DNA from: Lacimicrobium alkaliphilum
GTDB lineage: Bacteria; Pseudomonadota; Gammaproteobacteria; Enterobacterales; Alteromonadaceae
Direction of reading: 5' to 3'
Assembly (NCBI RefSeq): GCF_001466725.1
Contig: NZ_CP013650.1
Span: 2,914,001 to 2,978,000 of the forward strand
DNA length: 64,000 nt
Below are positions 26,128-38,912 of the stretch, piece after piece. How positions within the stretch are numbered: position 1 is the stretch's first letter; each line of letters begins with the position of its first letter. The notes under the pieces were generated by a model. That model worked only from the letters and a program-made list of their open reading frames with translations. It made no database searches and had not been told where the DNA came from. The translations under genes and the position numbers were made by a program.

Positions 26128-27582
26128 ATGGACAAACTGACAAAAATTCTGCTTCTTACCACGCTGTTGGGTGGTGGCCGCATCAGCGCTCTGCCGATGG
26201 ACGAATCTGCCACTTTTGCGTTCGCAAGCAGAGATGCCCTGCTGTACTGGAGTGAGGGCGGATTCAGCGACTTAATCAGCAATACAGAAAATCAAAGATT
26301 ACTCGACTTCACCGTTGAAGACATCGACCGGGCCAGACCAGTGTTGCTTAAGCTACCCGATGTGGATTATCAGCAGTCTCAAATACTCCTGCTACTGCAA
26401 TCCACAGATGGCAAAGGTACGGCTGACTTTTTCAGCAAAGAAGCACCGGATCTGAAAGCCCCTAACCTGCTACTTTATACTGATGAGCAGGAGTACTATA
26501 TACAGGCCGAAATCGATACTTTTATTGGCCCCGCCATTCGAAAACCCCAGGGTAAAGCGAAAATCATTAAGGTTGGCGGCAACCGGCTAGGATTACTCAG
26601 CTTTACTATCCCTGAAGACATTTCAGCAAACAAGATTAAGCGGGCTGAATTACTGTTGCAACTGACAGACAAGCAATATGGCAGCAGCCAAATCAGCCTG
26701 ATTCAGTTGGCAATACCCCAACAGCAAGTACAACAACAACAAGGTCTGGCAGCTCAGTATCCCGACGATCAGGGTATTGCGGAGCATCCGCATGTCTACT
26801 ATGCCGATGATTTTGATCGCCAAAGCTGGTTAGACACCGTATCAGAAGCCGTTGGTCAAAAAGAAAGCCGCTGGTCTAATGCGGCGACTCTTGATTATGT
26901 CAGCCATCAATATATCGGCCATTTCCTGGATAAAGATGGGCGCAGCGCCCTGGCTCAATTCGACACAGATAAGAATCTCGCCCTCAATCTCGACTACTAC
27001 TTTAGACGTCATCATGAAGAGGAACCTGAAGAGGCTTACTTTCGTTATTACCTAAAGCTTTCCCCTGGCGCCGATATCAGCGGAGGTGGTAAGCTGCCTG
27101 GTTTTGGTGGAACCTACAACAAAGCTGGCTGGGGTGGTCGCGGTAATGATGGTTACGAGGGCTGGTCCGCACGGGGCGCTTTCTATGCCAGTATTGATAA
27201 TCCCGACAGCCCATGGTTTGGCCATATGCCCATCGGTAGTTACCTCTATGAAGCGGATCAAGATCGTAAGTATGGTCGTATTCTGTCGTGGGGGAATCCG
27301 CTTTCAACTATCGCACCCGGCCGTTGGTATTGTATTGAGCAACGCCTGAAACTTAACACGCCTAACCAATCAGACGGCATTCTGGAAGTCTGGATTGATG
27401 GTATAAAGATCCTCAGTGAAACTGCATTAATGTTCCGAAAGACAAAACAACTCAAAATTGAAAAAATCTGGTTCAATTACTATTTTGGCGGTGTTGATAA
27501 ACCTAGATTTCCTTTCAATATCTATATGGACAACATCGTTATCGCATCAGAGTATATCGGTCCGATAAAAGACCAGCCTTAA
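26128..27582 (+). CDS. Secreted polysaccharide lyase-like protein (PL14-like C-terminal domain)
   Basis: A 484-residue protein with a signal peptide (LTKILLLTTLLGGGRISA). The N-terminal region of about 190 residues resembles carbohydrate-binding DNRLRE/CBM96-type modules (RLLDFTVEDI and KRAELLLQL). The C-terminal half is jelly-roll-like, with YFRYYLKLSP, GGGKLPGFGGTYNKAGWGG and GRWYCIEQRLKLNTPNQSDG, as in PL14-like alginate-lyase folds. It may trim the exopolysaccharide made by this locus, as lyases in export clusters often do. The substrate is inferred from fold and context only. It starts at ATG 26128, 84 bases after the beta-helix gene. Confidence 0.72.
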   Translation: MDKLTKILLLTTLLGGGRISALPMDESATFAFASRDALLYWSEGGFSDLISNTENQRLLDFTVEDIDRARPVLLKLPDVDYQQSQILLLLQSTDGKGTADFFSKEAPDLKAPNLLLYTDEQEYYIQAEIDTFIGPAIRKPQGKAKIIKVGGNRLGLLSFTIPEDISANKIKRAELLLQLTDKQYGSSQISLIQLAIPQQQVQQQQGLAAQYPDDQGIAEHPHVYYADDFDRQSWLDTVSEAVGQKESRWSNAATLDYVSHQYIGHFLDKDGRSALAQFDTDKNLALNLDYYFRRHHEEEPEEAYFRYYLKLSPGADISGGGKLPGFGGTYNKAGWGGRGNDGYEGWSARGAFYASIDNPDSPWFGHMPIGSYLYEADQDRKYGRILSWGNPLSTIAPGRWYCIEQRLKLNTPNQSDGILEVWIDGIKILSETALMFRKTKQLKIEKIWFNYYFGGVDKPRFPFNIYMDNIVIASEYIGPIKDQP

Positions 27583-27674
27583 TACGCCGCTTTAAGTGAT
27601 TCAGCATTAGTAGAGGTCATGCCGGGTTTGCCCCGGTACCTTTATGGGTCTTGCTGCAGGAGGATAATCAACAG

Positions 27675-27719
27675 CACCGTCATTGTTAAGAGATCCTGAT
27701 TTTTATCAGGATGACGGTG
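27675..27719. repeat. Nested inverted repeat CACCGTCAT/ATGACGGTG
   Basis: CACCGTCAT (27675-27683) pairs with ATGACGGTG (27711-27719), and inside it CCTGAT pairs with ATCAGG across TTTT. It lies 90 bases after the lyase-like gene and could act as its terminator or be an extragenic palindrome. Confidence 0.6.
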
Positions 27720-27771
27720 TAATCTCTATGTTCTCTCCCAAAAGCACTGTGTATTTTGATTCTATTCATAT

Positions 27772-27846
27772 CTCAGCGTCTCTGCGTCTCTGCGAGATCA
27801 AAAACAAAAAGCCAGATGATCTCGCAAAGGCGCAGGGACACAGAGG
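27772..27846. repeat. Dispersed inverted repeat (CTCTGCG...CGCAGAG type)
   Basis: The left arm (27772-27800, core GTCTCTGCGAGATCA) is an imperfect reverse complement of the right arm (27817-27846, core TGATCTCGCAAAGGCGCAGG). Related copies lie at 17943-18009 and 1185-1206 in this window. Confidence 0.65.
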
Positions 27847-27870
27847 TTTTAAGTGTCTGAAACGAATCAG

Positions 27871-27968
27871 GGCCACCTGATAACAGGTGGCCTTGATTCT
27901 GAATAGGAGCCTGGCGGTGTGAACAGCGTCGGACTGAAGCCCGACCTACTGGGTGCTCTCACATGGGG
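27871..27968 (-). pseudogene. Decayed 5S rRNA 3'-end fragment with terminator, split by a palindromic insertion
   Basis: Bases 27871-27921 are identical over 51 bases to 28216-28266, the 3' end and terminator hairpin of the intact 5S gene. At 27922-27951 the copy is interrupted by a GTCGGACTGAAGCCCGAC-type palindrome. 5S-like sequence then resumes (GTGCTCTCACATGGGG, 27952-27967) before diverging. The rest of the 5S gene is missing. It looks like a remnant of a second, distal 5S gene hit by a short palindromic repeat. Confidence 0.75.
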
Positions 27969-28208
27969 GTGAGCGAAGACCGTTATGCCTGTGGCATAAC
28001 GCAGCTGAGTGAACGACGAGCAGGGAGGCGAGGCTGGAGGCTGCCCCAGGGACGGGTGACAGATGACTCCCTCCTGCAATACGCTTATCCCCTAGACAGT
28101 CCGATGGGTTGGGTTTGCCTATGAAGTAGGCACGCTAGCCTGATTCAGGAGCAGGCCACCTGTAACATTTGAGGTAAGGGGATACTCAATCTTTTCGCTG
28201 CGCACAAC
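27969..28208. other. Unassigned structured sequence between the 5S remnant and the 5S gene
   Basis: About 240 bases with no credible gene. It contains a perfect hairpin GTTATGCC-TGT-GGCATAAC near 27981, a stem-like TGCCTATGAAGTAGGCA near 28108, and purine-rich tracts. No integrase, reverse transcriptase or transposase lies nearby. Its origin is unclear. Confidence 0.4.
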
Positions 28209-28241
28209 GAAAAAAGGCCACCTGATAACAGGTGGCCTTGA
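28209..28241 (-). terminator. Terminator of the rRNA operon
   Basis: On the minus strand, AAGGCCACCTG pairs with CAGGTGGCCTT across TTAT, followed by T residues, directly after the 5S gene. The same hairpin recurs in the fragment at 27871. Confidence 0.9.
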
Positions 28242-28252
28242 TTCTGAATAGG

Positions 28253-28370
28253 AGCCTGGCGGTGTGCTACTCTCACATGGGGAAACCCCACACTACCATC
28301 GCCGCTGTTACGTTTCACTGCTGAGTTCGGAATGGATCAGGTGGTTCCGTAACGCTATGGCCGCCAGGCA
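28253..28370 (-). rRNA. rrf: 5S ribosomal RNA
   Basis: A gene of about 118 nt beginning TGCCTGGCGGCCATAGCG on the minus strand and ending with the complementary CGCCAGGC. It contains the standard CCGAACTCAGCAGTGAAACG region. It is the last gene of the rRNA operon. Ends are estimated from the terminal stem. Confidence 0.95.
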
Positions 28371-28471
28371 AAACTGGTTTTAATAATTTGGTACAAGCTT
28401 TAAAGAAATCAATTGTAGCGTCATGGTTGAATCAGTTGTGGCTACACATACATCGTAATTTGGGCGTTGTA

Positions 28472-31452
<2,981 letters not shown>

Positions 31453-31599
31453 ATACAACCCCAAATTACGTCGTAATTCAGTGCTCTACAGCCAAACAAC
31501 TTCATCAACATTCTCTAATCAAGAATACCAATGACGCTACTTCTAGCTAAATCAATTGCTTAATTTAGCTGGATGATTTCTTTATCAGCTTGTCCAAAT

Positions 31600-31611
31600 T
31601 GTTAAAGAACA
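31600..31611 (-). promoter_or_regulatory. boxA antitermination element before 23S
   Basis: TGTTCTTTAAC on the minus strand, about 150 bases upstream of 23S, resembles the rRNA boxA (TGCTCTTTAACA). A second copy precedes 16S at 33619. Confidence 0.65.
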
Positions 31612-31700
31612 GGTTTAAGGCTTAAAAAACCTTAATCAATACACACTTCTAAAGTGCTTATTCATTAAGGTTATTCTTCTCGTCTTTCACCACAATGAAG

Positions 31701-31776
31701 TGGTGGAGCTAAGCGGGATCGAACCGCTGACCTCCTGCGTGCAAGGCAGGCGCTCTCCCAGCTGAGCTATAGCCCC
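31701..31776 (-). tRNA. tRNA-Ala (TGC)
   Basis: A 76-nt cloverleaf starting GGGGCTATAGCTCAGCTGGG, with anticodon TGC in CCTTGCACG, T-loop GGTTCGATCCC and encoded CCA. It is in the 16S-23S spacer, the usual place. Confidence 0.97.
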
Positions 31777-31855
31777 TTGATAATGCTGAATGATGAGTGA
31801 TTAGGACTGAATGCGTTCACTCAGCATTCATAACTTATCACTTAGCATTCATGAT

Positions 31856-31932
<77 letters not shown>

Positions 31933-32004
31933 ATAATCTCGCTCGTTCTTCTTACCAACAAAACAATCTGTGTGGACACTACACTAAAAAAGCGCAGCCT
32001 TACG

Positions 32005-33543
<1,539 letters not shown>

Positions 33544-33618
33544 AATAAATCATGAATATAACTTTTTTGGCTGACACTCTTTTAATGAGTGCCCACACAG
33601 ATTGTCTTGTTGCTAATT

Positions 33619-33629
33619 GTTAAAGAACA
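33619..33629 (-). promoter_or_regulatory. boxA antitermination element before 16S
   Basis: GTTCTTTAACA on the minus strand in the rRNA leader, about 80 bases upstream of 16S. Confidence 0.65.
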
Positions 33630-33672
33630 GTCGCTCAAAGCACCTTCAAGGCCTCTCTCAAGCGGGACGCGC

Positions 33673-33700
33673 ATTTTACGCTATCCGGGGTCACTGTCAA
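33673..33700 (-). promoter_or_regulatory. rRNA operon promoter P2
   Basis: On the minus strand, TTGACA, 16 bases, then TAAAAT, followed by a GC-rich GCGCG discriminator typical of stringently controlled rRNA promoters. Confidence 0.75.
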
Positions 33701-33840
33701 GGTGTTTTGCGCCAATTAGTAACACTAATCGTCAACGCTAACCCCTTCACGTTCCTTATGATGATAGCAGCCAAACTGCCATCCCCTTCGGTCGTCATCC
33801 TGACCCGGTGTAAGCATCTTACCCCGTCGAAGTGGCGCGC

Positions 33841-33868
33841 ATTTTACAGAGAACAGAACCCGGTGCAA
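33841..33868 (-). promoter_or_regulatory. rRNA operon promoter P1
   Basis: On the minus strand, TTGCAC, 16 bases, then TAAAAT, again followed by GCGCG. It is 168 bases upstream of P2, giving the tandem arrangement common in enterobacterial-type rRNA operons. Confidence 0.65.
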
Positions 33869-34289
33869 GGGAAAAATCACGCTTTTGTGTCAAGTGCTCA
33901 TTATTTCACCTTAAAGCATTATTAACAGACAATTTGCATGTTCGTGGCAGGATCACAGAAAGCTGTCTGGAATTTTTACACTATTCATAACCGCTTTATT
34001 TAAACCTTTAAATAACAATATGTTATAGGATGGATTGAATCTTGCTAGTACATTTTGTTACGACTTAGAGCTTCTTTTTTGTCTCGACTGGCAAAGTTGA
34101 TATGTTGTTGTCGTTATCCATGCTCTTTATATCAGCATATATGGGTCACGCTATTATGAAACTCCATACCGGCTTGCTTGCAGAGGACCTAATAAAGTTA
34201 AGTCACAATAATGCGGTTATCGGGTAACAACTAATAAACCAAGCCTGATAATTGTTAAAAAGCATAAAAATTACAACGGGAGATGACGG
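33869..34289. other. AT-rich gap between the rRNA promoters and the subtilase gene
   Basis: About 420 bases with no credible gene. It should hold UP elements for the rRNA promoters on one side and the subtilase promoter on the other. A CGGGAG ribosome site precedes the ATG at 34290. I see no clear sigma-54 site or repeat. Confidence 0.5.
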
Positions 34290-37200
34290 ATGACCTTTAA
34301 AAAGTCACTACTGGGTAGCCTGATTTCTGCAACCCTCGCAACAGGTATGATCGCAGGCAACAGCCTGGCGCTGGAAGTTTCAGTCGATCGCAGTAAATTA
34401 CAAGCCACTCAATCACCAGCAAGTCCATCTAACAAAGCTAAATCACAAAGCGCTTCTTATATTGTTCAATTAAAAGGTAAGTCCGGTGTCGGCCATGCCC
34501 AGGATATTGGCGAATTAAGATCCAGCAACCATCTGGCCGCTAACAAAGGCAACCTGTATAACGCGAAGTCTGCAAAAATGCAGGCTTATGTTCAGGCGAT
34601 GAAAAATAAGCAACAAGCCATAGCCCAGGAAATCGGCGCAGTTGACGTGCTGTACAACTATACCCATACATTTAATGGCTTTGCCGCAAAGTTAAGTCAG
34701 GAGCAGGCAGAAAAGCTTCGCAATCACCCTGATGTTATGGGTGTATGGGCTGATGAAGCACAACCTTTGAATACCGCCAACACCCCAGAGTTCCTGGGCC
34801 TTAACGGCGCCAATGGCCAACACACACTGGGTATTAAAGGTGATGATGTTGTAGTTGGTGTTCTGGATACCGGCATCTGGCCAGAACATCCAAGTTTCGC
34901 CGATGATGGTAGCTACTCCGACCCGGCAGATATTGGCTGGACTGGCACTTGTGATGCAGGTGTTGAAGCTGATGCCGGTACCTTCAATTGTAATAATAAA
35001 TTGATCGGTGCCCGATATTTTAAAGCTGGTTTTGAAGCCACCTATGAGATCCAATATGGTCTGGGTGAGTTTGAGTCTCCCCGCGATGCCGATGGCCACG
35101 GAAGCCATACTGCCTCAACCGCGGCGGGTAATGAAGACGTATCAGCAAGTATTTCAGGCTTCCCTGTAGACACCGTCACTGGTATTGCACCAAAAGCCAG
35201 AGTTGCAGCTTATAAAGTGTGCTGGAACAGTGATTATGTGAGTCCGGAGGGCGTCAATGAACGCGGCTGTTTTTATTCCGACTCGATGGCGGCTATAGAC
35301 CAGGCCATTGAAGATGGTGTTGATGTCCTCAACTACTCTATTGGAGGCAGCCTGACCGATCTGACTACACCCGCAGCATCAGCCATGCTGCGAGCTGCCA
35401 ATGCCGGGGTGTTTGTTTCGGTTTCAGCCGGTAACGATGGTCCGGATGCTGTTACAGTGGGCACCCCTGCTCCATGGGTAACCAGTGTCGGAGCTTCCAC
35501 TTACGATGGTACTTCAGCAATAATCGGTAATACCCTTGCAGTTAATTCAGGGGATCTGGCCGGTAGTGATTTTTTAAGTGTTCCGGCTGCCATTGCTCCG
35601 GCAGTACCCGAAGGTGGGTTAAGCGGTGATCTGGTTATCGCCGAACCTCTGGAAGCCTGTGGTGAGCTGAGTAATGCAGCGGAAATGGACGGCAAAATCG
35701 CGCTGATTTCCCGCGGTAGCTGTGCCTTTACCGATAAGTTTAACAATGCCGAAGCAGCAGGGGCTGTTGGTGTTGTGGTTTACAACAATCAGGCAGGCAC
35801 GCCGTTCGCAATGGGCGGCTCTGAGGTTAATATTCCAGGGGCGATGGTCAGCAATTCAGATGGTGTGGCTCTTAGCTCCAGTGTTTCCAACTCGGTCACA
35901 AATATAACACTGACCGACTCGCTGATTGCCGGTGAAGCCACCGAGGTCGGTAACATGATGGCTGGGTTCTCTTCCCGCGGCCCTAACGGTTCAACTGAAG
36001 ATATTATCAAGCCTGATATTACTGCTCCAGGAGTAAGAATCCTTGCAGCCACGACTGCAGAACCTATGTTTGGTGCAAGTGGGGAGTCATTCGCTTATCT
36101 ACAGGGCACATCTATGTCTTCACCGCACATTGCGGGTATGGCGGCATTGCTTAAAGGCCAACACCCTGACTGGACACCAGCGCAGATCAAATCAGCGCTG
36201 ATGACTACAGCCCGTCAGAATATCACCAAGGAAGATGGCGTCACACAAGCAGATCCCTTCGACTATGGTGCCGGGCATGCCGCACCAGTCAATGCAATGG
36301 AGCCTGGTTTAACTTATGAACTAAACGCCGGCGATTACTTTGCCTTTATGTGTGGTCTGGGTGAAGGAGACTTTGTTACTAGTGAGGCCGGAGTGAGTTG
36401 CTCTGACCTTACCGGAGCAGGATTCTCCGATGATGCGACTCAGCTTAACTATCCTTCTATTGCGGTATCTGACTTAATTCAGAGCAAGACCATCTCCCGC
36501 ACTGTGACGGATATGTCCGGCCTTGGCGGTACCTATGTGGCCTCTATTGACATGCCTGAAGGTATTGATGTTACGGTAACCACTTATGACGGTGCGGGTA
36601 ATGAGACCCCAACTGATGATTTGGTGGTAGCAGCGGATGGCAAAGCCAGCTTTGCGCTGACCTTTAACAGAACTCCGGATGCTGTAGTCAATGAATGGGC
36701 ATTTGGCGCCATTACCTGGACAGATGGCAACGGGCATGAAGTTCGCTCTCCTATCGCCATCAAGGCGGTGCCGGAAGTGAAAATTGATGTACCAGAGTCG
36801 CTGTCACTGCAACTGAATCGTGGGCGGGCCTCCTTCCCTGTACAGATGCTCTATAGCGGTGCCACCAGTACTGATCATGCCGGTCTGGTTGCTCCTTTTG
36901 GCAGTGCAGGAACTGTGGCGCAAGATCCTGACTCAACTTATGCCTTCAACGAACCTGGATTGGGCTTCCATGCCTACCTGGTACCAGAAGGCACTCAGGT
37001 CGCCAGGTTCAGCTTGCGTGACAGTCTGGTGGACGCAGAAGGTGCCGATCTGGATCTCTATGTCTATCGTTGTGACGAATGGTCCTGTACCCAGGTTGGA
37101 GAGTCATTCAACGCTGGTTCCAACGAGGATGTGATCCTGACTAATCCTGAGCCCAGAGCTAACGGAGCTATTGGTGATGTTTACATTACCTTTGTCCATG

Positions 37201-37436
37201 GATGGGATCTGGCCGGTGAGACGACCACAGACTACACTATGCCCGTATGGATTGCAGATCAGGCTGACTCCAGCACCAGAGTGTTGTCCAGCCGCAGAGC
37301 AATTGAAGGCCGTTACAATAATATTACTGTAACCGCCCGCGGACTTGACCCTGAAGGATTGTATATGGGTGCCATCACCTTCTATGACGATGAAGGTGTG
37401 GCTCAGGGCACGACTGTACTTGAAGTACAGCCCTGA
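34290..37436 (+). CDS. Secreted subtilisin-like serine protease (S8) with PA domain
   Basis: A 1048-residue exported protease. It has a signal peptide (about 1-27, ending NSLALE) and an inhibitor-I9-like propeptide (ASYIVQLKGKSG to FNGFAAKLSQEQAEKLRNHP). The S8 catalytic domain has Asp about 192 in GVLDTGIWPEHPSF, His about 270 in DGHGSHTAS and Ser about 607 in GTSMSSPHIAGMAAL. A protease-associated domain is inserted between the His and Ser (IALISRGSCAFTDKFNNAEA). A C-terminal fibronectin-like region and a pre-peptidase-like beta domain follow. This order is like that of plant cucumisin-type subtilases and related bacterial exoenzymes. It likely degrades proteins outside the cell. A strong terminator follows, so it is monocistronic. 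Confidence 0.93.
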   Translation: MTFKKSLLGSLISATLATGMIAGNSLALEVSVDRSKLQATQSPASPSNKAKSQSASYIVQLKGKSGVGHAQDIGELRSSNHLAANKGNLYNAKSAKMQAYVQAMKNKQQAIAQEIGAVDVLYNYTHTFNGFAAKLSQEQAEKLRNHPDVMGVWADEAQPLNTANTPEFLGLNGANGQHTLGIKGDDVVVGVLDTGIWPEHPSFADDGSYSDPADIGWTGTCDAGVEADAGTFNCNNKLIGARYFKAGFEATYEIQYGLGEFESPRDADGHGSHTASTAAGNEDVSASISGFPVDTVTGIAPKARVAAYKVCWNSDYVSPEGVNERGCFYSDSMAAIDQAIEDGVDVLNYSIGGSLTDLTTPAASAMLRAANAGVFVSVSAGNDGPDAVTVGTPAPWVTSVGASTYDGTSAIIGNTLAVNSGDLAGSDFLSVPAAIAPAVPEGGLSGDLVIAEPLEACGELSNAAEMDGKIALISRGSCAFTDKFNNAEAAGAVGVVVYNNQAGTPFAMGGSEVNIPGAMVSNSDGVALSSSVSNSVTNITLTDSLIAGEATEVGNMMAGFSSRGPNGSTEDIIKPDITAPGVRILAATTAEPMFGASGESFAYLQGTSMSSPHIAGMAALLKGQHPDWTPAQIKSALMTTARQNITKEDGVTQADPFDYGAGHAAPVNAMEPGLTYELNAGDYFAFMCGLGEGDFVTSEAGVSCSDLTGAGFSDDATQLNYPSIAVSDLIQSKTISRTVTDMSGLGGTYVASIDMPEGIDVTVTTYDGAGNETPTDDLVVAADGKASFALTFNRTPDAVVNEWAFGAITWTDGNGHEVRSPIAIKAVPEVKIDVPESLSLQLNRGRASFPVQMLYSGATSTDHAGLVAPFGSAGTVAQDPDSTYAFNEPGLGFHAYLVPEGTQVARFSLRDSLVDAEGADLDLYVYRCDEWSCTQVGESFNAGSNEDVILTNPEPRANGAIGDVYITFVHGWDLAGETTTDYTMPVWIADQADSSTRVLSSRRAIEGRYNNITVTARGLDPEGLYMGAITFYDDEGVAQGTTVLEVQP

Positions 37437-37462
37437 TAACTGCGTTATAGGTAACTAAAACC

Positions 37463-37490
37463 AAAGCCCCGCATTCGCGGGGCTTTTTTT
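37463..37490 (+). terminator. Rho-independent terminator after subtilase
   Basis: AAAGCCCCGC pairs with GCGGGGCTTT across ATTC, followed by T residues, 26 bases after the stop codon. Confidence 0.9.
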
Positions 37491-38075
37491 ATTCAGATAC
37501 AACCCGAAAATACTACTTTCCTGTGCTATCCGGAAGCGGCTTATCCGCGTTGATGTAATCAGTGCCCCTTAACCCACATAGTTGACCTACCGATAACAAG
37601 CCCGACGTAGCTTGTAGAAGTCCCGCCGATAACAACCCGCTGATATTCTGCCATTGCGCTATCGGAGTAACCGCTACGGTTTGTGGTTCTTGCTTCGCTG
37701 TACATGACATCAGGTTAACTGAACTTTAAAGCTGCTTTAGTTTTGCAGGCACTTCAATACATACCATCCAATGAGGTAAGGTGGCTGAGAAATATCCATA
37801 CCATGGTTCAGAACAGCCAGAGCTTGCTGGTCATCAAAGGCTAAAAGAATACAAGCTTAAGATAGCCTTACCTGGGGTGAGAGTATCCCGAATCTGCATT
37901 AAACAGCTTATATCAGAGGTTGAGCAATACTCTGTTGCGCTGATGGCAAATGTAATGCCTGATTAACTACACCAGATTATCTGGCCTGCACTACATTCAA
38001 AGGGTAATGTTGTATTGGTCAGTGTTGTAGAAGTAAGAAGGGTAGAGAAGAGCTATGGAGCCAAACCTACAGGGC
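37491..38075. other. Mostly unassigned gap with a weak small ORF
   Basis: About 580 bases without a recognisable gene. Two imperfect copies of CCGATAACAA-CCCG lie near 37589 and 37626. Base composition is unlike the flanking genes. The region may hold worn remnants of mobile or duplicated sequence. Confidence 0.4.
37781..37966 (+). CDS. Possible small protein of unknown function
   Basis: A 61-residue reading frame from GTG 37781, with a GAGG ribosome-site-like sequence a few bases upstream. The protein is soluble-looking, moderately basic and matches nothing I recognise (contains RLKEYKLKIALPGVRVSRI). It may be chance or a fragment of a decayed gene. Confidence 0.2.
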   Translation: MAEKYPYHGSEQPELAGHQRLKEYKLKIALPGVRVSRICIKQLISEVEQYSVALMANVMPD

Positions 38076-38106
38076 AAAAAAATCCCCCGGCTGGCGGGGG
38101 ATTTTT
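38076..38106 (-). terminator. Rho-independent terminator (PEP-CTERM gene)
   Basis: ATCCCCCG pairs with CGGGGGAT across GCTGG, with T-runs on both strands. It lies 45 bases beyond the stop of the minus-strand PEP-CTERM gene. Confidence 0.85.
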
Positions 38107-38150
38107 AGCAAAGACAGATAAAAAGATCTGCCCCGTTTTCTGCTATTACT

Positions 38151-38693
38151 TTACTTCACCATACGACGACGTAAACCTAAGGCCATCAGTGCAAGACCAA
38201 ACAGAGCTACAGTAGACGGCTCTGGTACATAAGTGGCATCGCCGAACGCAATTGCTTCACCAGAATTAAAGTAAATAGGCTCTGCGGTCTCTTCATTGAA
38301 GATATCCAGGAAATTAAATTCCGGAGCATATTCATCGATAATCAGCGAAAACGCCCAGACTTCATCAAAGAATAAATCATTTATATCAAAAGTCAGGAAC
38401 TCAATACCACCAAATACATTGTCGGTATCAATACCTACTTCAAACAGAAAAAATTCATAGAAAGGCCAGCCAAGAAACTCAAAGCTCACCAGATTATCTT
38501 CATTGAAGTATACGAGACCATCGCCCTGATTCAGCACTGAATCATCGATATCTACCGTAAAAGATCCCGTAATTCCAGCGTCGAAGTCACCAAACTCCTG
38601 CGTGATCATGATGGCATTTGCCGAAAAAGACGCCATTCCCAGACTGGCAAACATCAAACTCGTTGCAACTATTAATTTTTTTATGTACTTCAT
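38151..38693 (-). CDS. PEP-CTERM sorting domain protein
   Basis: A 180-residue exosortase substrate with a signal peptide (about 1-27, LIVATSLMFASLGMASFSANA) and a very acidic, Phe-rich mature region (FLFEVGIDTDNVFGGIEF). The C-terminal signal is VPEPSTVALFGLALMALG followed by LRRRMVK. It lies far from the main exosortase locus but has the same sigma-54 promoter and enhancer arrangement, so it probably belongs to the same regulon. The function is unknown. Confidence 0.9.
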   Translation of the reverse strand: MKYIKKLIVATSLMFASLGMASFSANAIMITQEFGDFDAGITGSFTVDIDDSVLNQGDGLVYFNEDNLVSFEFLGWPFYEFFLFEVGIDTDNVFGGIEFLTFDINDLFFDEVWAFSLIIDEYAPEFNFLDIFNEETAEPIYFNSGEAIAFGDATYVPEPSTVALFGLALMALGLRRRMVK

Positions 38694-38748
38694 GTTGTTA
38701 CCTTTTTAGTTATAAGCAAGCGAAGTGAAAAACACTGCAACGAAGTAA

Positions 38749-38765
38749 AGCAATAATCAAACCAC
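38749..38765 (-). promoter_or_regulatory. Sigma-54 promoter of distal PEP-CTERM gene
   Basis: On the minus strand, GTGGTTTGATTATTGCT has GG-N10-GC spacing and a good -12 element (TTGCT). The -24 element is partial. Confidence 0.6.
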
Positions 38766-38825
38766 TATAGATAGTCATTAATAATCATATGCTTAGATGA
38801 TTTTTTGGGGGAACTAACAAAGGAT

Positions 38826-38842
38826 TGTAAAAAAATATGACA
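38826..38842 (-). promoter_or_regulatory. Candidate PrsR enhancer site (copy 4)
   Basis: TGTCATATTTTTTTACA on the minus strand shares TGTCA and TTTTTACA with copy 3. Its centre is 72 bases upstream of the -24 GG, the same spacing as copy 1. Confidence 0.5.
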
Positions 38843-38873
38843 ATATTGGGAGAGAAGTGCACGCGGGTGTTAG

Positions 38874-38905
38874 TAAAACAAAACGCCCCGCATAAGACGG
38901 GGCTC
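38874..38905 (-). terminator. Rho-independent terminator after pssA
   Basis: On the minus strand, GCCCCG pairs with CGGGGC across TCTTATG, followed by a T-rich run (GTTTTGTTTT). Confidence 0.8.
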
Positions 38906-38912
38906 ACAAAGG

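Noticed and set aside
27969..28208. Integron attC site or retron RNA
   Set aside because: No integrase or reverse transcriptase gene is nearby and the hairpins lack the conserved core sites.
37513..37710. A 65-codon frame on the minus strand with repeated SGLLS segments
   Set aside because: No ribosome site or family similarity; the repeated amino acids come from a short DNA repeat.
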